From UBA2922 sp035352555 (lineage in GTDB: Bacteria; Bacillota; Clostridia; Oscillospirales; Oscillospiraceae): a stretch of DNA of 13,051 nucleotides. Location of the stretch: NCBI GenBank assembly GCA_035352555.1, contig DAOPXW010000052.1:1-13051 (forward strand). The letters are read 5' to 3'. Of this stretch, positions 6,377 through 13,051 are shown in pieces (the stretch's first letter is position 1; each line of letters begins with the position of its first letter). The position numbers and the translations under genes were made by a program. The notes below the pieces were generated by a model that was not told the DNA's origin, did no database searches, and saw only the letters and a list, made by a program, of their open reading frames with translations.

Positions 6377-6416
6377 CCGTATTTTCACAACATACGGTAT
6401 AGATTTAGGGTATAAA
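6377..6416 (+). promoter_or_regulatory. AT-rich probable promoter region of noc
   Basis: An inverted repeat CCGTAT / ATACGG (6377-6382, 6392-6397) is followed by two GGTATA boxes (6396-6401, 6409-6414). The second box extends to TATAAA (6411-6416), a plausible -10 placed 22 nt before the ends of a typical start and the AGGAGG at 6426. No consensus -35 is seen at 16-18 bp, so an activator or another sigma factor may be involved. Confidence 0.35.
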
Positions 6417-6438
6417 CCACTACATAGGAGGCATTGTC

Positions 6439-7269
6439 ATGCAAGCTGTAAAAAAACGCCCCTCGCTGCGCCGGGGCGGTATCATCTATCTGCCGGTGGA
6501 GGAATTGTGCACCAGTCCCATGCAGCCCCGCCGGGTGTTTGACGAGACGGGCATCGACGAGCTGGCCGCCAGCATCGCGGAATACGGCATCCTCAATCCG
6601 CTCACGGTGCGGCTGCGCACCGGGCGCTACGAGCTGGTGGCAGGGGAGCGCCGTCTGCGGGCCGCGAAAAAGGCGGGGTTCACCGAGGTGCCCTGCATTC
6701 TGCTGGACGTCAATATGGAGGACGCCAGCCTCATCGCGCTGGTGGAAAATCTTCAGCGGCGGGACCTGGATTTCATCGAGGAGGCCCAGGCGATCGACCA
6801 GCTCATCCGCCTGTTCGGCATGAGCCAGGAGGAGGCCGCCCGGCGCATCGGCAAATCCCAGTCCGCCGTGGCCAACAAGCTGCGGCTGCTGAAGCTGCCG
6901 GAGGACGTGCGCGCCTCCCTGCGGGAAAACGACCTCACGGAGCGCCACGGCCGGGCCCTGCTGCGCCTGCCGGACGCCCGGCAGCAGCGGGACGCGCTGA
7001 CCTACATCGTCCGAAACGATCTCACGGTGGCCGCCACGGACGAGTATGTGGAATCGCTGCTTTCCGTGGCGGAGGACAGGGCGCCGGAGCTCCGCGCGGA
7101 GCCGAAAAAGCTCTTTATTCTCAAGGATGTCCGGGTGTTCATGAACACGCTGCTCCACGGCATCGACCTGATGAAGCAGGGCGGCATCGACGCGGGCATG
7201 GAGCGCAGCGAAACGGCGGACAAGCTGATCTTCACCATTTCCATCCCAAAGAACAAGGTTGATGAATAG
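6439..7269 (+). CDS. noc: Noc-like ParB/Spo0J-family DNA-binding protein
   Basis: This 276-residue ParB-family CTP-dependent DNA clamp probably acts in nucleoid occlusion or chromosome organisation. The N-terminal ParB domain holds SPMQPRRVFDE (26-36), the CTP-binding GERRLRAA (69-76) and ENLQRRDL (103-110). The helix-turn-helix MSQEEAARRIGKSQSAVANK (128-147) follows. The C-terminal 60 residues are the likely dimerisation part. The start is secure: AGGAGG lies 7 nt upstream. No ParA/Soj gene is adjacent, which favours Noc over a partition ParB, but the N-terminus is basic (KKRPSLRR) and not an evident amphipathic membrane anchor as in Bacillus Noc. A housekeeping ParB paralogue remains possible. 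It probably shares a transcript with ymxH, 43 bp downstream. The possible switch element upstream may control it. Confidence 0.85.
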   Translation: MQAVKKRPSLRRGGIIYLPVEELCTSPMQPRRVFDETGIDELAASIAEYGILNPLTVRLRTGRYELVAGERRLRAAKKAGFTEVPCILLDVNMEDASLIALVENLQRRDLDFIEEAQAIDQLIRLFGMSQEEAARRIGKSQSAVANKLRLLKLPEDVRASLRENDLTERHGRALLRLPDARQQRDALTYIVRNDLTVAATDEYVESLLSVAEDRAPELRAEPKKLFILKDVRVFMNTLLHGIDLMKQGGIDAGMERSETADKLIFTISIPKNKVDE

Positions 7270-7281
7270 TCCAGGCCGTCG

Positions 7282-7302
7282 CCCCCATACGCTATATGGG
7301 GG
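7282..7302 (+). promoter_or_regulatory. Hairpin that hides the ymxH ribosome binding site
   Basis: CCCCCATA (7282-7289) and TATGGGGG (7295-7302) form an 8-bp GC-rich stem with a 5-nt loop. The right arm contains the G-run of the Shine-Dalgarno sequence GGGGGTGAT (7298-7306), located 6 nt before ATG 7313. When folded, ribosome access would be blocked unless ribosomes, a protein or temperature opens it. There is no T tract, so it is not a terminator. Confidence 0.6.
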
Positions 7303-7312
7303 TGATTGCCTT

Positions 7313-7591
7313 ATGATCAGCTATTTTTCCGAGCTGCACTACAAGGAGGTCGTGGATGTGCCCACGGGCCTGCGGCTGGGCTATGTCAGCGATGCGGAGG
7401 TGGACCGGACGGATGGCCGGCTGCTGTCCCTCATCACCCCCGGCCGCGCGAAATGGTTCGGCCTGCTCGGGCGGGAGGACGACTATATTCTGCCCTGGAG
7501 CAGCATCGTGCGCATCGGCGAGGACATCATTCTGGTGGAGTTGCCCGCCGACCTGCCCAGACGCAAGCGGCAAAAGCGGTCTTTCCTCTGA
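7313..7591 (+). CDS. ymxH: YlmC/YmxH-family PRC-barrel sporulation protein
   Basis: This is a 92-residue single-domain PRC-barrel protein of the YlmC/YmxH family, found in spore-forming Bacillota and annotated as sporulation-related; the molecular role is unresolved. Recognisable features are the opening FSELHYKEVVDVPTGLRLGYVSDAEVD, the central LITPGRAKWFGLLGREDDYILPW and the closing IVRIGEDIILVEL, followed by a basic tail (RRKRQKR). Its length matches the family. ATG 7313 is chosen because the SD GGGGGTGAT lies 6 nt upstream; the longer frame from 7259 overlaps noc and has no family similarity. That SD lies in a stable hairpin. It is probably transcribed with noc, and the rpsB promoter begins 60 bp downstream. 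Confidence 0.9.
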   Translation: MISYFSELHYKEVVDVPTGLRLGYVSDAEVDRTDGRLLSLITPGRAKWFGLLGREDDYILPWSSIVRIGEDIILVELPADLPRRKRQKRSFL

Positions 7592-7650
7592 CTTTGTCCC
7601 CAAACAGGTGAAAAAACCGGGGCTTTTCAGGAAAACTCCGCAAAAACCAC

Positions 7651-7679
7651 TTGCAATCCGGCACGCCATCTGATACTAT
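7651..7679 (+). promoter_or_regulatory. Sigma-A-type promoter for rpsB-tsf
   Basis: TTGCAA (7651-7656), a 17-bp spacer and TACTAT (7674-7679) form a near-consensus promoter. The predicted start near 7686 gives a leader of about 110 nt before rpsB. Confidence 0.75.
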
Positions 7680-7685
7680 ATTAAA

Positions 7686-7705
7686 GCATTTCACAGCATT
7701 TCACA
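7686..7705 (+). repeat. Perfect 10-bp tandem repeat at the predicted rpsB transcript start
   Basis: GCATTTCACA occurs twice back to back (7686-7695 and 7696-7705). The first copy begins 7 bp after the -10, so the initially transcribed region would be repeated. It could be a duplication or a binding site for a regulator of ribosomal-protein synthesis; nothing in the sequence decides this. Confidence 0.6.
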
Positions 7706-7706
7706 C

Positions 7707-7760
7707 GGGCGCGGACTCTCCCCATGTGGCTACGGCTTGGCGGAGGGGGCGATGCGTCCC
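7707..7760 (+). promoter_or_regulatory. Foldable rpsB leader
   Basis: GGGCGC (7707-7712) pairs with GCG-U-CCC (7754-7760), leaving one bulged U. Inside it CUCUCCCCA (7716-7724) pairs with UGG and GGAGGG (7738-7740, 7742-7747), leaving one bulged C. Together they give an extended hairpin between the transcript start and the ribosome binding site at 7781-7786. This is the right place for feedback control by S2, but no described leader class was recognised. The fold was drawn by eye and not energy-minimised. Confidence 0.3.
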
Positions 7761-7795
7761 GGAGGAAAAAACAAAAATACAGGAGGAAATACCCA

Positions 7796-8554
<759 letters not shown>

Positions 8555-8581
8555 TTCAGCCCGCAAAAGAACACGGATCAT

Positions 8582-8610
8582 ACAGGGAGCATGATTTGCT
8601 CCCTGTTTTC
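8582..8610 (+). terminator. Intercistronic hairpin between rpsB and tsf (attenuator-like)
   Basis: ACAGGGAGC (8582-8590) and GCTCCCTGT (8598-8606) give a perfect 9-bp stem with a 7-nt loop, followed by TTTC. This is a weak intrinsic terminator or mRNA-processing hairpin that could lower tsf relative to rpsB output. GATCAT just upstream can pair with ATGATT in and after the loop, offering an alternative fold. Confidence 0.6.
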
Positions 8611-8642
8611 AGACGAAAGACAAAATACAGGAGGATAAAAAA

Positions 8643-9575
8643 ATGGCTTTTTCCGCAGCAGATGTGAAGAACCTGCGCGAGATGACCGGTTGCGGCATGA
8701 TGGACTGCAAGAAGGCGCTGGTCGAATCCGACGGCGACATGGACAAGGCGGTGGAGTGGCTCCGTGAAAAGGGCCTGGCCGCTTCCCAGAAAAAGGCCGG
8801 CCGCATCGCGGCCGACGGCATGGCTTATGCCGACGTGATCGACGGCGTGGGCGTGGTGGTCGAGGTCAACTCCGAGACCGACTTCGTCGCCAAGAACGAG
8901 AAATTCATCGACTTCACTAAGGGCGTGGCCGCCACCGTGGTCAAGCAGAACCCCGCCGACCTGGAGGCGCTGATGGCCTGCAAGTACTGCGGCACCGACC
9001 TCACCGTGGAGCAGCAGCAGCAGGAGATGGTCCTGACCATCGGCGAGAACATCAAGGTTCGCCGCTTCGCCCGCTACGAGGGCGGCATGAGCGTGTCCTA
9101 CGTCCACATGAACGGCCGCATCGGCGTTCTGGTGAACATGGAAGTCTCCGCCGGCCTGGAGAGCAATCCCGCCGTCATCGAGTTGGGCAAGGACGCCGCC
9201 ATGCAGATCGCGGCCCTGAACGCCCCCTATCTGGACAAGTCCTCCGTGCCCGCCGACGTGCTGGAGCATGAGAAGTCCATTATGATGATCCAGATCAACG
9301 AGAACCCCAAAGAGGCCTCCAAGCCCGAAGCCATCAAGGAAAAGATGATACTGGGCAAGGTCAGCAAGTACTACGCCGAGGTCTGCCTGATGCAGCAGCC
9401 CTTCGTCAAGGACGACAGCGTCAGCGTGGAAAAGCATGCCGCGGCCGTCGCCAAGGAAGTTGGCGGCACCATCGTCTTCAAGGGCTACACCCGCTTTGAA
9501 AAGGGCGAGGGCATCGAGAAGAAGCAGGAGAACTTTGCCGACGAGATCGCTTCCATGGTCAACGGCGGCAAGTAA
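8643..9575 (+). CDS. tsf: Translation elongation factor Ts
   Basis: This 310-residue EF-Ts is the cytoplasmic guanine-nucleotide exchange factor that regenerates EF-Tu-GTP. The N-terminal UBA-like domain holds VKNLREMTGCGMMDCKKAL (10-28) and is followed by AVEWLREKG. The EF-Tu contact motif NSETDFVAKNEKF is intact. Two core subdomains follow, with QPFVKDDSVSVEK near the end. The length is slightly above the usual 285-300. The start is secure: AGGAGG at 8629-8634 lies 8 nt upstream. It is the second gene of the rpsB operon, separated by 88 bp containing a hairpin, and followed by a strong terminator. The usual downstream pyrH and frr genes are absent here. Confidence 0.98.
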   Translation: MAFSAADVKNLREMTGCGMMDCKKALVESDGDMDKAVEWLREKGLAASQKKAGRIAADGMAYADVIDGVGVVVEVNSETDFVAKNEKFIDFTKGVAATVVKQNPADLEALMACKYCGTDLTVEQQQQEMVLTIGENIKVRRFARYEGGMSVSYVHMNGRIGVLVNMEVSAGLESNPAVIELGKDAAMQIAALNAPYLDKSSVPADVLEHEKSIMMIQINENPKEASKPEAIKEKMILGKVSKYYAEVCLMQQPFVKDDSVSVEKHAAAVAKEVGGTIVFKGYTRFEKGEGIEKKQENFADEIASMVNGGK

Positions 9576-9630
9576 GATTCCTCCGGCACCCAAGCCGGCC
9601 AAAAATTTTCCGTTTCGACCGCCTGCCGGC

Positions 9631-9648
9631 CCCCGGCCCGGGCCGGGG
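9631..9648. repeat. 18-bp perfect GC palindrome downstream of tsf
   Basis: CCCCGGCCCGGGCCGGGG (9631-9648) is fully self-complementary and consists only of G and C. As RNA it would form a 7-bp stem with a 4-nt loop. It lies between the tsf stop and the terminator stem. It may protect the 3' end or pause polymerase; no other copy was noticed in the window. Confidence 0.5.
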
Positions 9649-9676
9649 CGAAGGATTTCCCCAAACAGTGCCGTTC

Positions 9677-9720
9677 AGAGCCCGGGATACACCAAACCGA
9701 TGTATCCCGGGCTCTTCTTG
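9677..9720 (+). terminator. Strong terminator of the rpsB-tsf operon
   Basis: AGAGCCCGGGATACA (9677-9691) and TGTATCCCGGGCTCT (9701-9715) form a perfect 15-bp stem around a 9-nt loop, followed by TCTTGCGTTTT. The U tract is interrupted, but the stem is very stable. It may also stop leftward transcription from cheV, although no T run is present on that side. Confidence 0.8.
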
Positions 9721-9741
9721 CGTTTTATGCCGGTGCGTCGG

Positions 9742-9763
9742 GGCGGGGATCTCATTCCCCGCC
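9742..9763. terminator. Hairpin immediately after cheV
   Basis: GGCGGGGA (9742-9749) and TCCCCGCC (9756-9763) form an 8-bp stem with a 6-nt loop, 3 bp beyond the cheV stop. Neither strand has a T tract. It probably acts with the 9677-9715 stem to separate the convergent tsf and cheV transcripts. Confidence 0.45.
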
Positions 9764-9766
9764 GTT

Positions 9767-10687
9767 TCACCGCGCGTTTTTTGTCCGAAGCAGCCCGTCG
9801 ATGACGCCGATGAGCTTGCCGATCTCCGGCTTTGAGAGCTGCGCGTCGGCGCCCACCTGCCGGCACTTCAGTTCCATCTGCTCATCAATGATGGAGGAAA
9901 AAATAATCACCGGAAGCTGTCTGAGAACCGCGTCGTCCTTGATGAGCTTGGTCAGGCGCATCCCGTCCATCTGCGGCATTTCAATGTCCGTTATCACACA
10001 GGAGACCCGGCCCGGCAGATCTGGCTCCCCCTTATCCCTGAAACCGCCCAGCATACTCCACGCCTCGGCGCCGTTTGTGACGGAAAGGATATTGTCATAG
10101 CCGGCCCTGTGCAGCGATTCAACGAGCATTTTTCTGAGCAGGATCGAGTCCTCGGCGATCAGGATGGGCTTTTCACAAAAGCTGTCGCTTTCCCGGTCGC
10201 TCAGCTCGGAGAGGTCGATTCCGGAGCTCGGGCTGATGTCGTAAACGATTTTCTCAAAATCGAGGACCGCGATGATTTTGCCGCCGATCTTGACGATGCC
10301 GGTAACCACCCCGTCGTCGTTGCCGTAGATGATGTTGTCCGGTTTCTCCACCTGTGTCCAGGAGACGCGGTGGATGCTCTCCACCCCGTGCACGTGGAAA
10401 GCCACCTTCATGCTGTTGAAGGACGTGATAATGAAGATGTCCCTTTCCGGATTATCCGAGTCGGGCAGTCCGAGATACGCCGCGAGGTTCAGCACCGTAA
10501 AAAGCTCGTCTCTCGGCTGGAACACGCCTTCAAGGCATGGATTGGCGTTCGGCATGGGTCTGACGCCGCTGAACTGCATCAGCTCCTTGACCTTTGCCAC
10601 GTTGATGCCGTAGCTGTTGCCCGCGATGGTGAATTCCAGGATTTCCAGTTCGTTGGTCCCCGTCTCCAGCAAAATATTGTTTTCCAT
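9767..10687 (-). CDS. cheV: Chemotaxis coupling protein CheV (CheW domain plus receiver domain)
   Basis: This is a 306-residue cytoplasmic chemotaxis adaptor that links receptors to CheA and is itself phosphorylated during adaptation. Residues 12 to about 155 form a CheW-like coupling domain (EFTIAGNSYGINVAKVKELM, VFQPRDELFTVLNLAAYLG). Residues 174 to about 300 form a receiver domain with all key residues: Glu179/Asp180 in LIAEDS, phospho-acceptor Asp234 in VITDIEMPQMDG, Ser264 and Lys286 in LSKPE. The ATG is preceded by AAAGG at 9 nt. It lies 74 bp downstream of fliY in the same direction and is probably the last gene of the flagellar operon here. CheV is common in Bacillota and gammaproteobacteria. 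Confidence 0.95.
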   Translation of the reverse strand: MENNILLETGTNELEILEFTIAGNSYGINVAKVKELMQFSGVRPMPNANPCLEGVFQPRDELFTVLNLAAYLGLPDSDNPERDIFIITSFNSMKVAFHVHGVESIHRVSWTQVEKPDNIIYGNDDGVVTGIVKIGGKIIAVLDFEKIVYDISPSSGIDLSELSDRESDSFCEKPILIAEDSILLRKMLVESLHRAGYDNILSVTNGAEAWSMLGGFRDKGEPDLPGRVSCVITDIEMPQMDGMRLTKLIKDDAVLRQLPVIIFSSIIDEQMELKCRQVGADAQLSKPEIGKLIGVIDGLLRTKNAR

Positions 10688-10761
10688 ACAGCAGCGCCTT
10701 TCTCTCTCTTTTTCCCTCGTTTTTTCTCTGTCCGCGGATAAGGTCCGGTCCGTACCCGTTT

Positions 10762-11940
10762 TTACGCGCTCTCGTCTCTGGATACGATATCGGTGATCCT
10801 CACGCCGTAGTTTTCGTCGATGACGACCACCTCTCCGCGGGCGATGCGTTTTCCGTTGACAATCACTTCCACAAGCTCCCCGGCCATCTTGTCCAGGACA
10901 ACGACGGAGCCGATCCCCATATTCAGGATATCGTTGATACTCCTCTTTGTCTTGCCCAATTCGACGGAGACCTGCAGCGGGATATTGCCGATCAGGTCGA
11001 TGGCCGCGCCGTTTGCCGCCTCCGCCCTTTTGGGTTCGGCGCCTTCAAAGGCTTCGTATGTCGCGGGTTTTACGCTGACCTGCCCGGACGGAGCCTTTTC
11101 TTTTCCCCCGGACGGCCCGGCGGCCGGCGCGCCGTGATCGGGCCGGCCGTTCTCTCTCCGGGGCGGCTCCTCGGTTTTCCCCGCGCCCTCCCCGGGCGTA
11201 TTCTGTGTGCCGGCGGAGGCTCCCAGCATGGCCTTTGCCATCTTCCTGCCCGTGTCGATGGACATGATCTGCATCAGTTCGCTATGGAGCACTCCCTCGA
11301 TCTCCATGTCGAAGCTGACCTTTATGGCGAGCTGGGAACCGTCGAGGAAGGGGCTGATATCGGTATCCTCTCCAACGCGGACGGCCTCGGGCGGCGTGAT
11401 GTCAATGGGGACGCTGAGCATATTGGACAGCGACGTGGCGGACGAACCGATCATCTGATTCATGATCTCGCTCATTGCGCTGAGGTGGATTTCGTCCAGC
11501 GTGGCCCCCGCGGCGGGCCGCTCCTCGCTGCCCATGAGGAGGTTGGTAATCAGTATGGAATCCTGTTCTTTCAGCAGCAGCAGGTTTGTCCCTTCCGTGC
11601 CCTCCCTGTATTCCACTTTGACGACCACAAAGGGGGATTTATAAACGGACAGCAGTTCCTCGCACCGGCAGATTTGGACTCTCGGCGTCGTGATCGTCAC
11701 CCTGTGCCCCAGCAGCGCATACATGGTGGTGGCGGCGGCGCCCATGCAGATATTCCCGACCTCGCCGAGGATATCCTTTTCTTCGGCGCTGAGTATGTCG
11801 TCGTCGCTGTCCCGCATCCCGGGTCCGCCCTCCGCTCCGCCGGGGGGCGGCACCCTTTCCGCGTCTGTTTCCCCCGGGGCCGCGGCTGCGGGCGGATTCT
11901 TCATCAGCTTGTCGATCTCCTCCTGTGAAAGGTTAGCCAT
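10762..11940 (-). CDS. fliY: Flagellar motor switch phosphatase FliY
   Basis: FliY (392 residues) is a C-ring component of the flagellar switch that also dephosphorylates CheY-P. The N-terminus MANLSQEEIDKLM resembles the CheY-P-binding peptide of FliM. Residues 50-235 form a CheC/FliM-like domain with both phosphatase motifs intact: D56-x3-E60-x2-N63-x22-P86 and S154-x3-E158-x2-N161-x22-P184. A linker rich in Gly, Pro, Glu and Lys covers about 240-300. The FliN/SpoA domain occupies about 313-388 (IPLQVSVELGKTKRSINDIL, GELVEVIVNGKRIARGEVV). The start overlaps the end of fliM by 8 bp, with a purine-rich GGGGAAGAGGGAG immediately upstream, so translation is coupled. The architecture matches Bacillus-type FliY and not the short enterobacterial FliN. 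Confidence 0.95.
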   Translation of the reverse strand: MANLSQEEIDKLMKNPPAAAAPGETDAERVPPPGGAEGGPGMRDSDDDILSAEEKDILGEVGNICMGAAATTMYALLGHRVTITTPRVQICRCEELLSVYKSPFVVVKVEYREGTEGTNLLLLKEQDSILITNLLMGSEERPAAGATLDEIHLSAMSEIMNQMIGSSATSLSNMLSVPIDITPPEAVRVGEDTDISPFLDGSQLAIKVSFDMEIEGVLHSELMQIMSIDTGRKMAKAMLGASAGTQNTPGEGAGKTEEPPRRENGRPDHGAPAAGPSGGKEKAPSGQVSVKPATYEAFEGAEPKRAEAANGAAIDLIGNIPLQVSVELGKTKRSINDILNMGIGSVVVLDKMAGELVEVIVNGKRIARGEVVVIDENYGVRITDIVSRDESA

Positions 11941-12919
11941 CTCCCTCTTCCCCCTTTACAATACTTTGGATCCTGACGGCATATTTTGAACCCTTTGTCC
12001 CGATTGAAGCGCGGAACTTGGGTATATTCTGCAGCGTAACATTGACGGGCTCCCCGATCTTGTGCTCCAGTACGATGACATCCCCGGGCTTCAAGCCCGC
12101 GATCTCTTCGACCGTGGCCGTCGTATTATTGAAAAACGTGTCGATGGTGACTTCCGTGTCAAGGATTCTTTTGCTCACCGTGTCCTTCGCCGGGGTCACC
12201 TTTCGGATCTGAGCCCCGGAATACCAGGACCGGGTGTTCAGCTGCTTCGCCACCGGCTCAATGGACATGTGGGGCAGGCAGATGCTGATAATGCCCGTAT
12301 TTCCGCCGAGCTTCACATTCATCGTTACAAGCGCCACCGGCTCGTTGACATCCACGATCTGTGCAAACTGGCTGCTGGTCTCGATGCGTTCCAGGTGGGA
12401 GCGGATCTTGATCACCTTCGCCCATGCGTCGTCGAAGAAGGCGAGCATCTGCCGGATGATCCGCTCAAGAATCGCGAGCTCGATCTCCGTGAACGCTTTT
12501 TTGTTTTCCTCCGCGGCGCTGGAGCCGCCCAGGAGGCGGCTGACGATGGCATCCGAGACCTCCGAGGACATCTGGAGCATCAGCGACCCCTCCATCGGCG
12601 GAGCCGTCAGAATCGCGAGGATCGCCGGCGACGGAAGCGCGTTGTTGAACTCATAGAACGTGAGTTCCTCGATCGGCAGCGCCTCGACCTCGCAGTTTAC
12701 CCTCAGGATTCCCGTCAGGTAATTTGAAAGGAGCTGCATAAAGCTGCCCATCACGATACTGATGGTACGGATTTGCTCCTTGGGGAACCGGTTCGCGGTT
12801 TTGAAGTCGTAAGGCTTCAGCCCGGCGTTTTTCTCCTCTTTGTCCTCTTTGGGGCTTTCGCCCATGGCAAGGGCGTCCAGCAGCGCGTCAATTTCTGATT
12901 GTGACAAGACTTCGTTCAA
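11933..12919 (-). CDS. fliM: Flagellar motor switch protein FliM
   Basis: FliM (328 residues from the chosen start) is the middle component of the flagellar switch ring and binds CheY-P to change rotation. The N-terminal CheY-P-binding motif NEVLSQSEIDALLDAL comes first, followed by the FliM middle domain (YDFKTANRFPKEQIRTISIVM, PSPAILAILTAPPMEGSLML) and a C-terminal SpoA-like domain (VTIDTFFNNTTATVEEIAGL, KYAVRIQSIV). The start is set at TTG 12919 because AGAGGTGA (12932-12925) then lies 5 nt upstream. A GTG at 12928, three codons earlier, overlaps that ribosome binding site and would leave it unusable, but automated tools may choose it. The stop overlaps fliY by 8 bp. Probable fliL lies directly upstream, the usual order. 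Confidence 0.95.
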   Translation of the reverse strand: MNEVLSQSEIDALLDALAMGESPKEDKEEKNAGLKPYDFKTANRFPKEQIRTISIVMGSFMQLLSNYLTGILRVNCEVEALPIEELTFYEFNNALPSPAILAILTAPPMEGSLMLQMSSEVSDAIVSRLLGGSSAAEENKKAFTEIELAILERIIRQMLAFFDDAWAKVIKIRSHLERIETSSQFAQIVDVNEPVALVTMNVKLGGNTGIISICLPHMSIEPVAKQLNTRSWYSGAQIRKVTPAKDTVSKRILDTEVTIDTFFNNTTATVEEIAGLKPGDVIVLEHKIGEPVNVTLQNIPKFRASIGTKGSKYAVRIQSIVKGEEGDG

Positions 12920-12958
12920 GCGTTTCACCTCTAAACCCGGAAAATTACCCGGCCAAAA

Positions 12959-13051
12959 TCAGGACATGACAAAATCGCTGAAGCAAATGGTGACGATAAG
13001 AAAACCCTCTTGTACCGCTCATCCACATACTTGCCGAGATCCAGATCCCCC
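12959..13051 (-). pseudogene. fliL: Probable fliL 3' end with an apparent frameshift (partial)
   Basis: Two reading frames must be joined here. From the window edge one frame reads GDLDLGKYVDERYKR with G/C-rich third positions, then becomes codon-atypical. The frame one base earlier then reads FLIVTICFSDFVMS and stops at 12959-12961. That ending resembles the conserved C-terminal strand of FliL (family type VYFTDFV). The switch would occur near 13000-13010, in AGAGGGTTTT, where one missing base restores a continuous protein. The position just upstream of fliM is where fliL normally lies. FliL is a membrane protein tied to the stator. The shift may be a real mutation or a sequencing error, and the 30-residue fragment limits the family call. 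Confidence 0.45.

Noticed and set aside
8556..9602. 348-codon minus-strand open frame opposite tsf
   Set aside because: It is Leu/Gly/His/Asp-rich shadow coding of EF-Ts, with no independent support.
12920..12928. GTG at 12928 as the fliM start
   Set aside because: It lies inside the Shine-Dalgarno sequence AGAGGTGA. TTG at 12919 has correct spacing and gives the usual short FliM N-terminus. The difference is only three residues and cannot be settled from sequence alone.
12931..13050. The codon-atypical continuation ending GRVIFRV just before fliM as the true end of the upstream protein
   Set aside because: After about position 13005 this frame uses TTA, TCG, TCA, CCA and TCA codons unlike the neighbours, while the shifted frame has G/C third positions and a FliL-like ending.

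Overview
The window looks like a chromosome segment from a GC-rich, motile, spore-forming member of the Bacillota, most likely class Clostridia and plausibly the Oscillospiraceae. Three things point there: a YlmC/YmxH-type sporulation protein, a Noc-like ParB, and a flagellar switch built from FliM plus the Bacillota-type FliY together with CheV. Codon use is strongly biased to G or C in third positions, and ribosome binding sites are mostly strong AGGAGG types. The taxon is inferred from gene content, not from a search. No insertion sequence, phage gene, CRISPR array, tRNA or rRNA was seen.

Region 1 (1-5459). A GT4 glycosyltransferase reads leftward off the window edge from a TTG start. It is divergent from a tightly packed rightward operon, with an AT-rich promoter region between them that contains a perfect palindrome. 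The operon encodes a histidine-phosphatase/GNAT fusion, a metallophosphoesterase with an SH3-like tail, and a YgiQ-family radical SAM protein. Junctions are 0 bp and a 4-bp ATGA overlap, so the three are probably co-translated. Their joint function is unknown.

Region 2 (5460-7591). Two small membrane proteins, DUF1294 (+) and DUF378 (-), converge on a strong hairpin terminator. A roughly 300-bp intergenic stretch follows. It holds a Rho-independent terminator whose 5' arm can instead pair with an upstream copy of the 3' arm. This resembles a terminator/antiterminator switch and lies ahead of an orphan Noc/ParB gene. After noc comes ymxH, whose Shine-Dalgarno sequence lies inside a hairpin.

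Region 3 (7592-9720). The rpsB-tsf translation operon has a good sigma-A-type promoter, a 10-bp tandem repeat at the predicted transcript start, a foldable leader, a hairpin between the two genes, and a strong terminator. The usual downstream partners pyrH and frr are not present.

Region 4 (9721-13051). A leftward flagellar/chemotaxis operon contains the tail of probable fliL (with an apparent frameshift), fliM, fliY and cheV. FliM and FliY build the switch ring. FliY keeps both CheC-type phosphatase motifs and should dephosphorylate CheY-P. CheV couples receptors to CheA and has an intact receiver domain. The candidates most worth following are the switch-like region before noc, the three-gene operon of unknown function, the sequestered ymxH ribosome binding site and the fliL frameshift.
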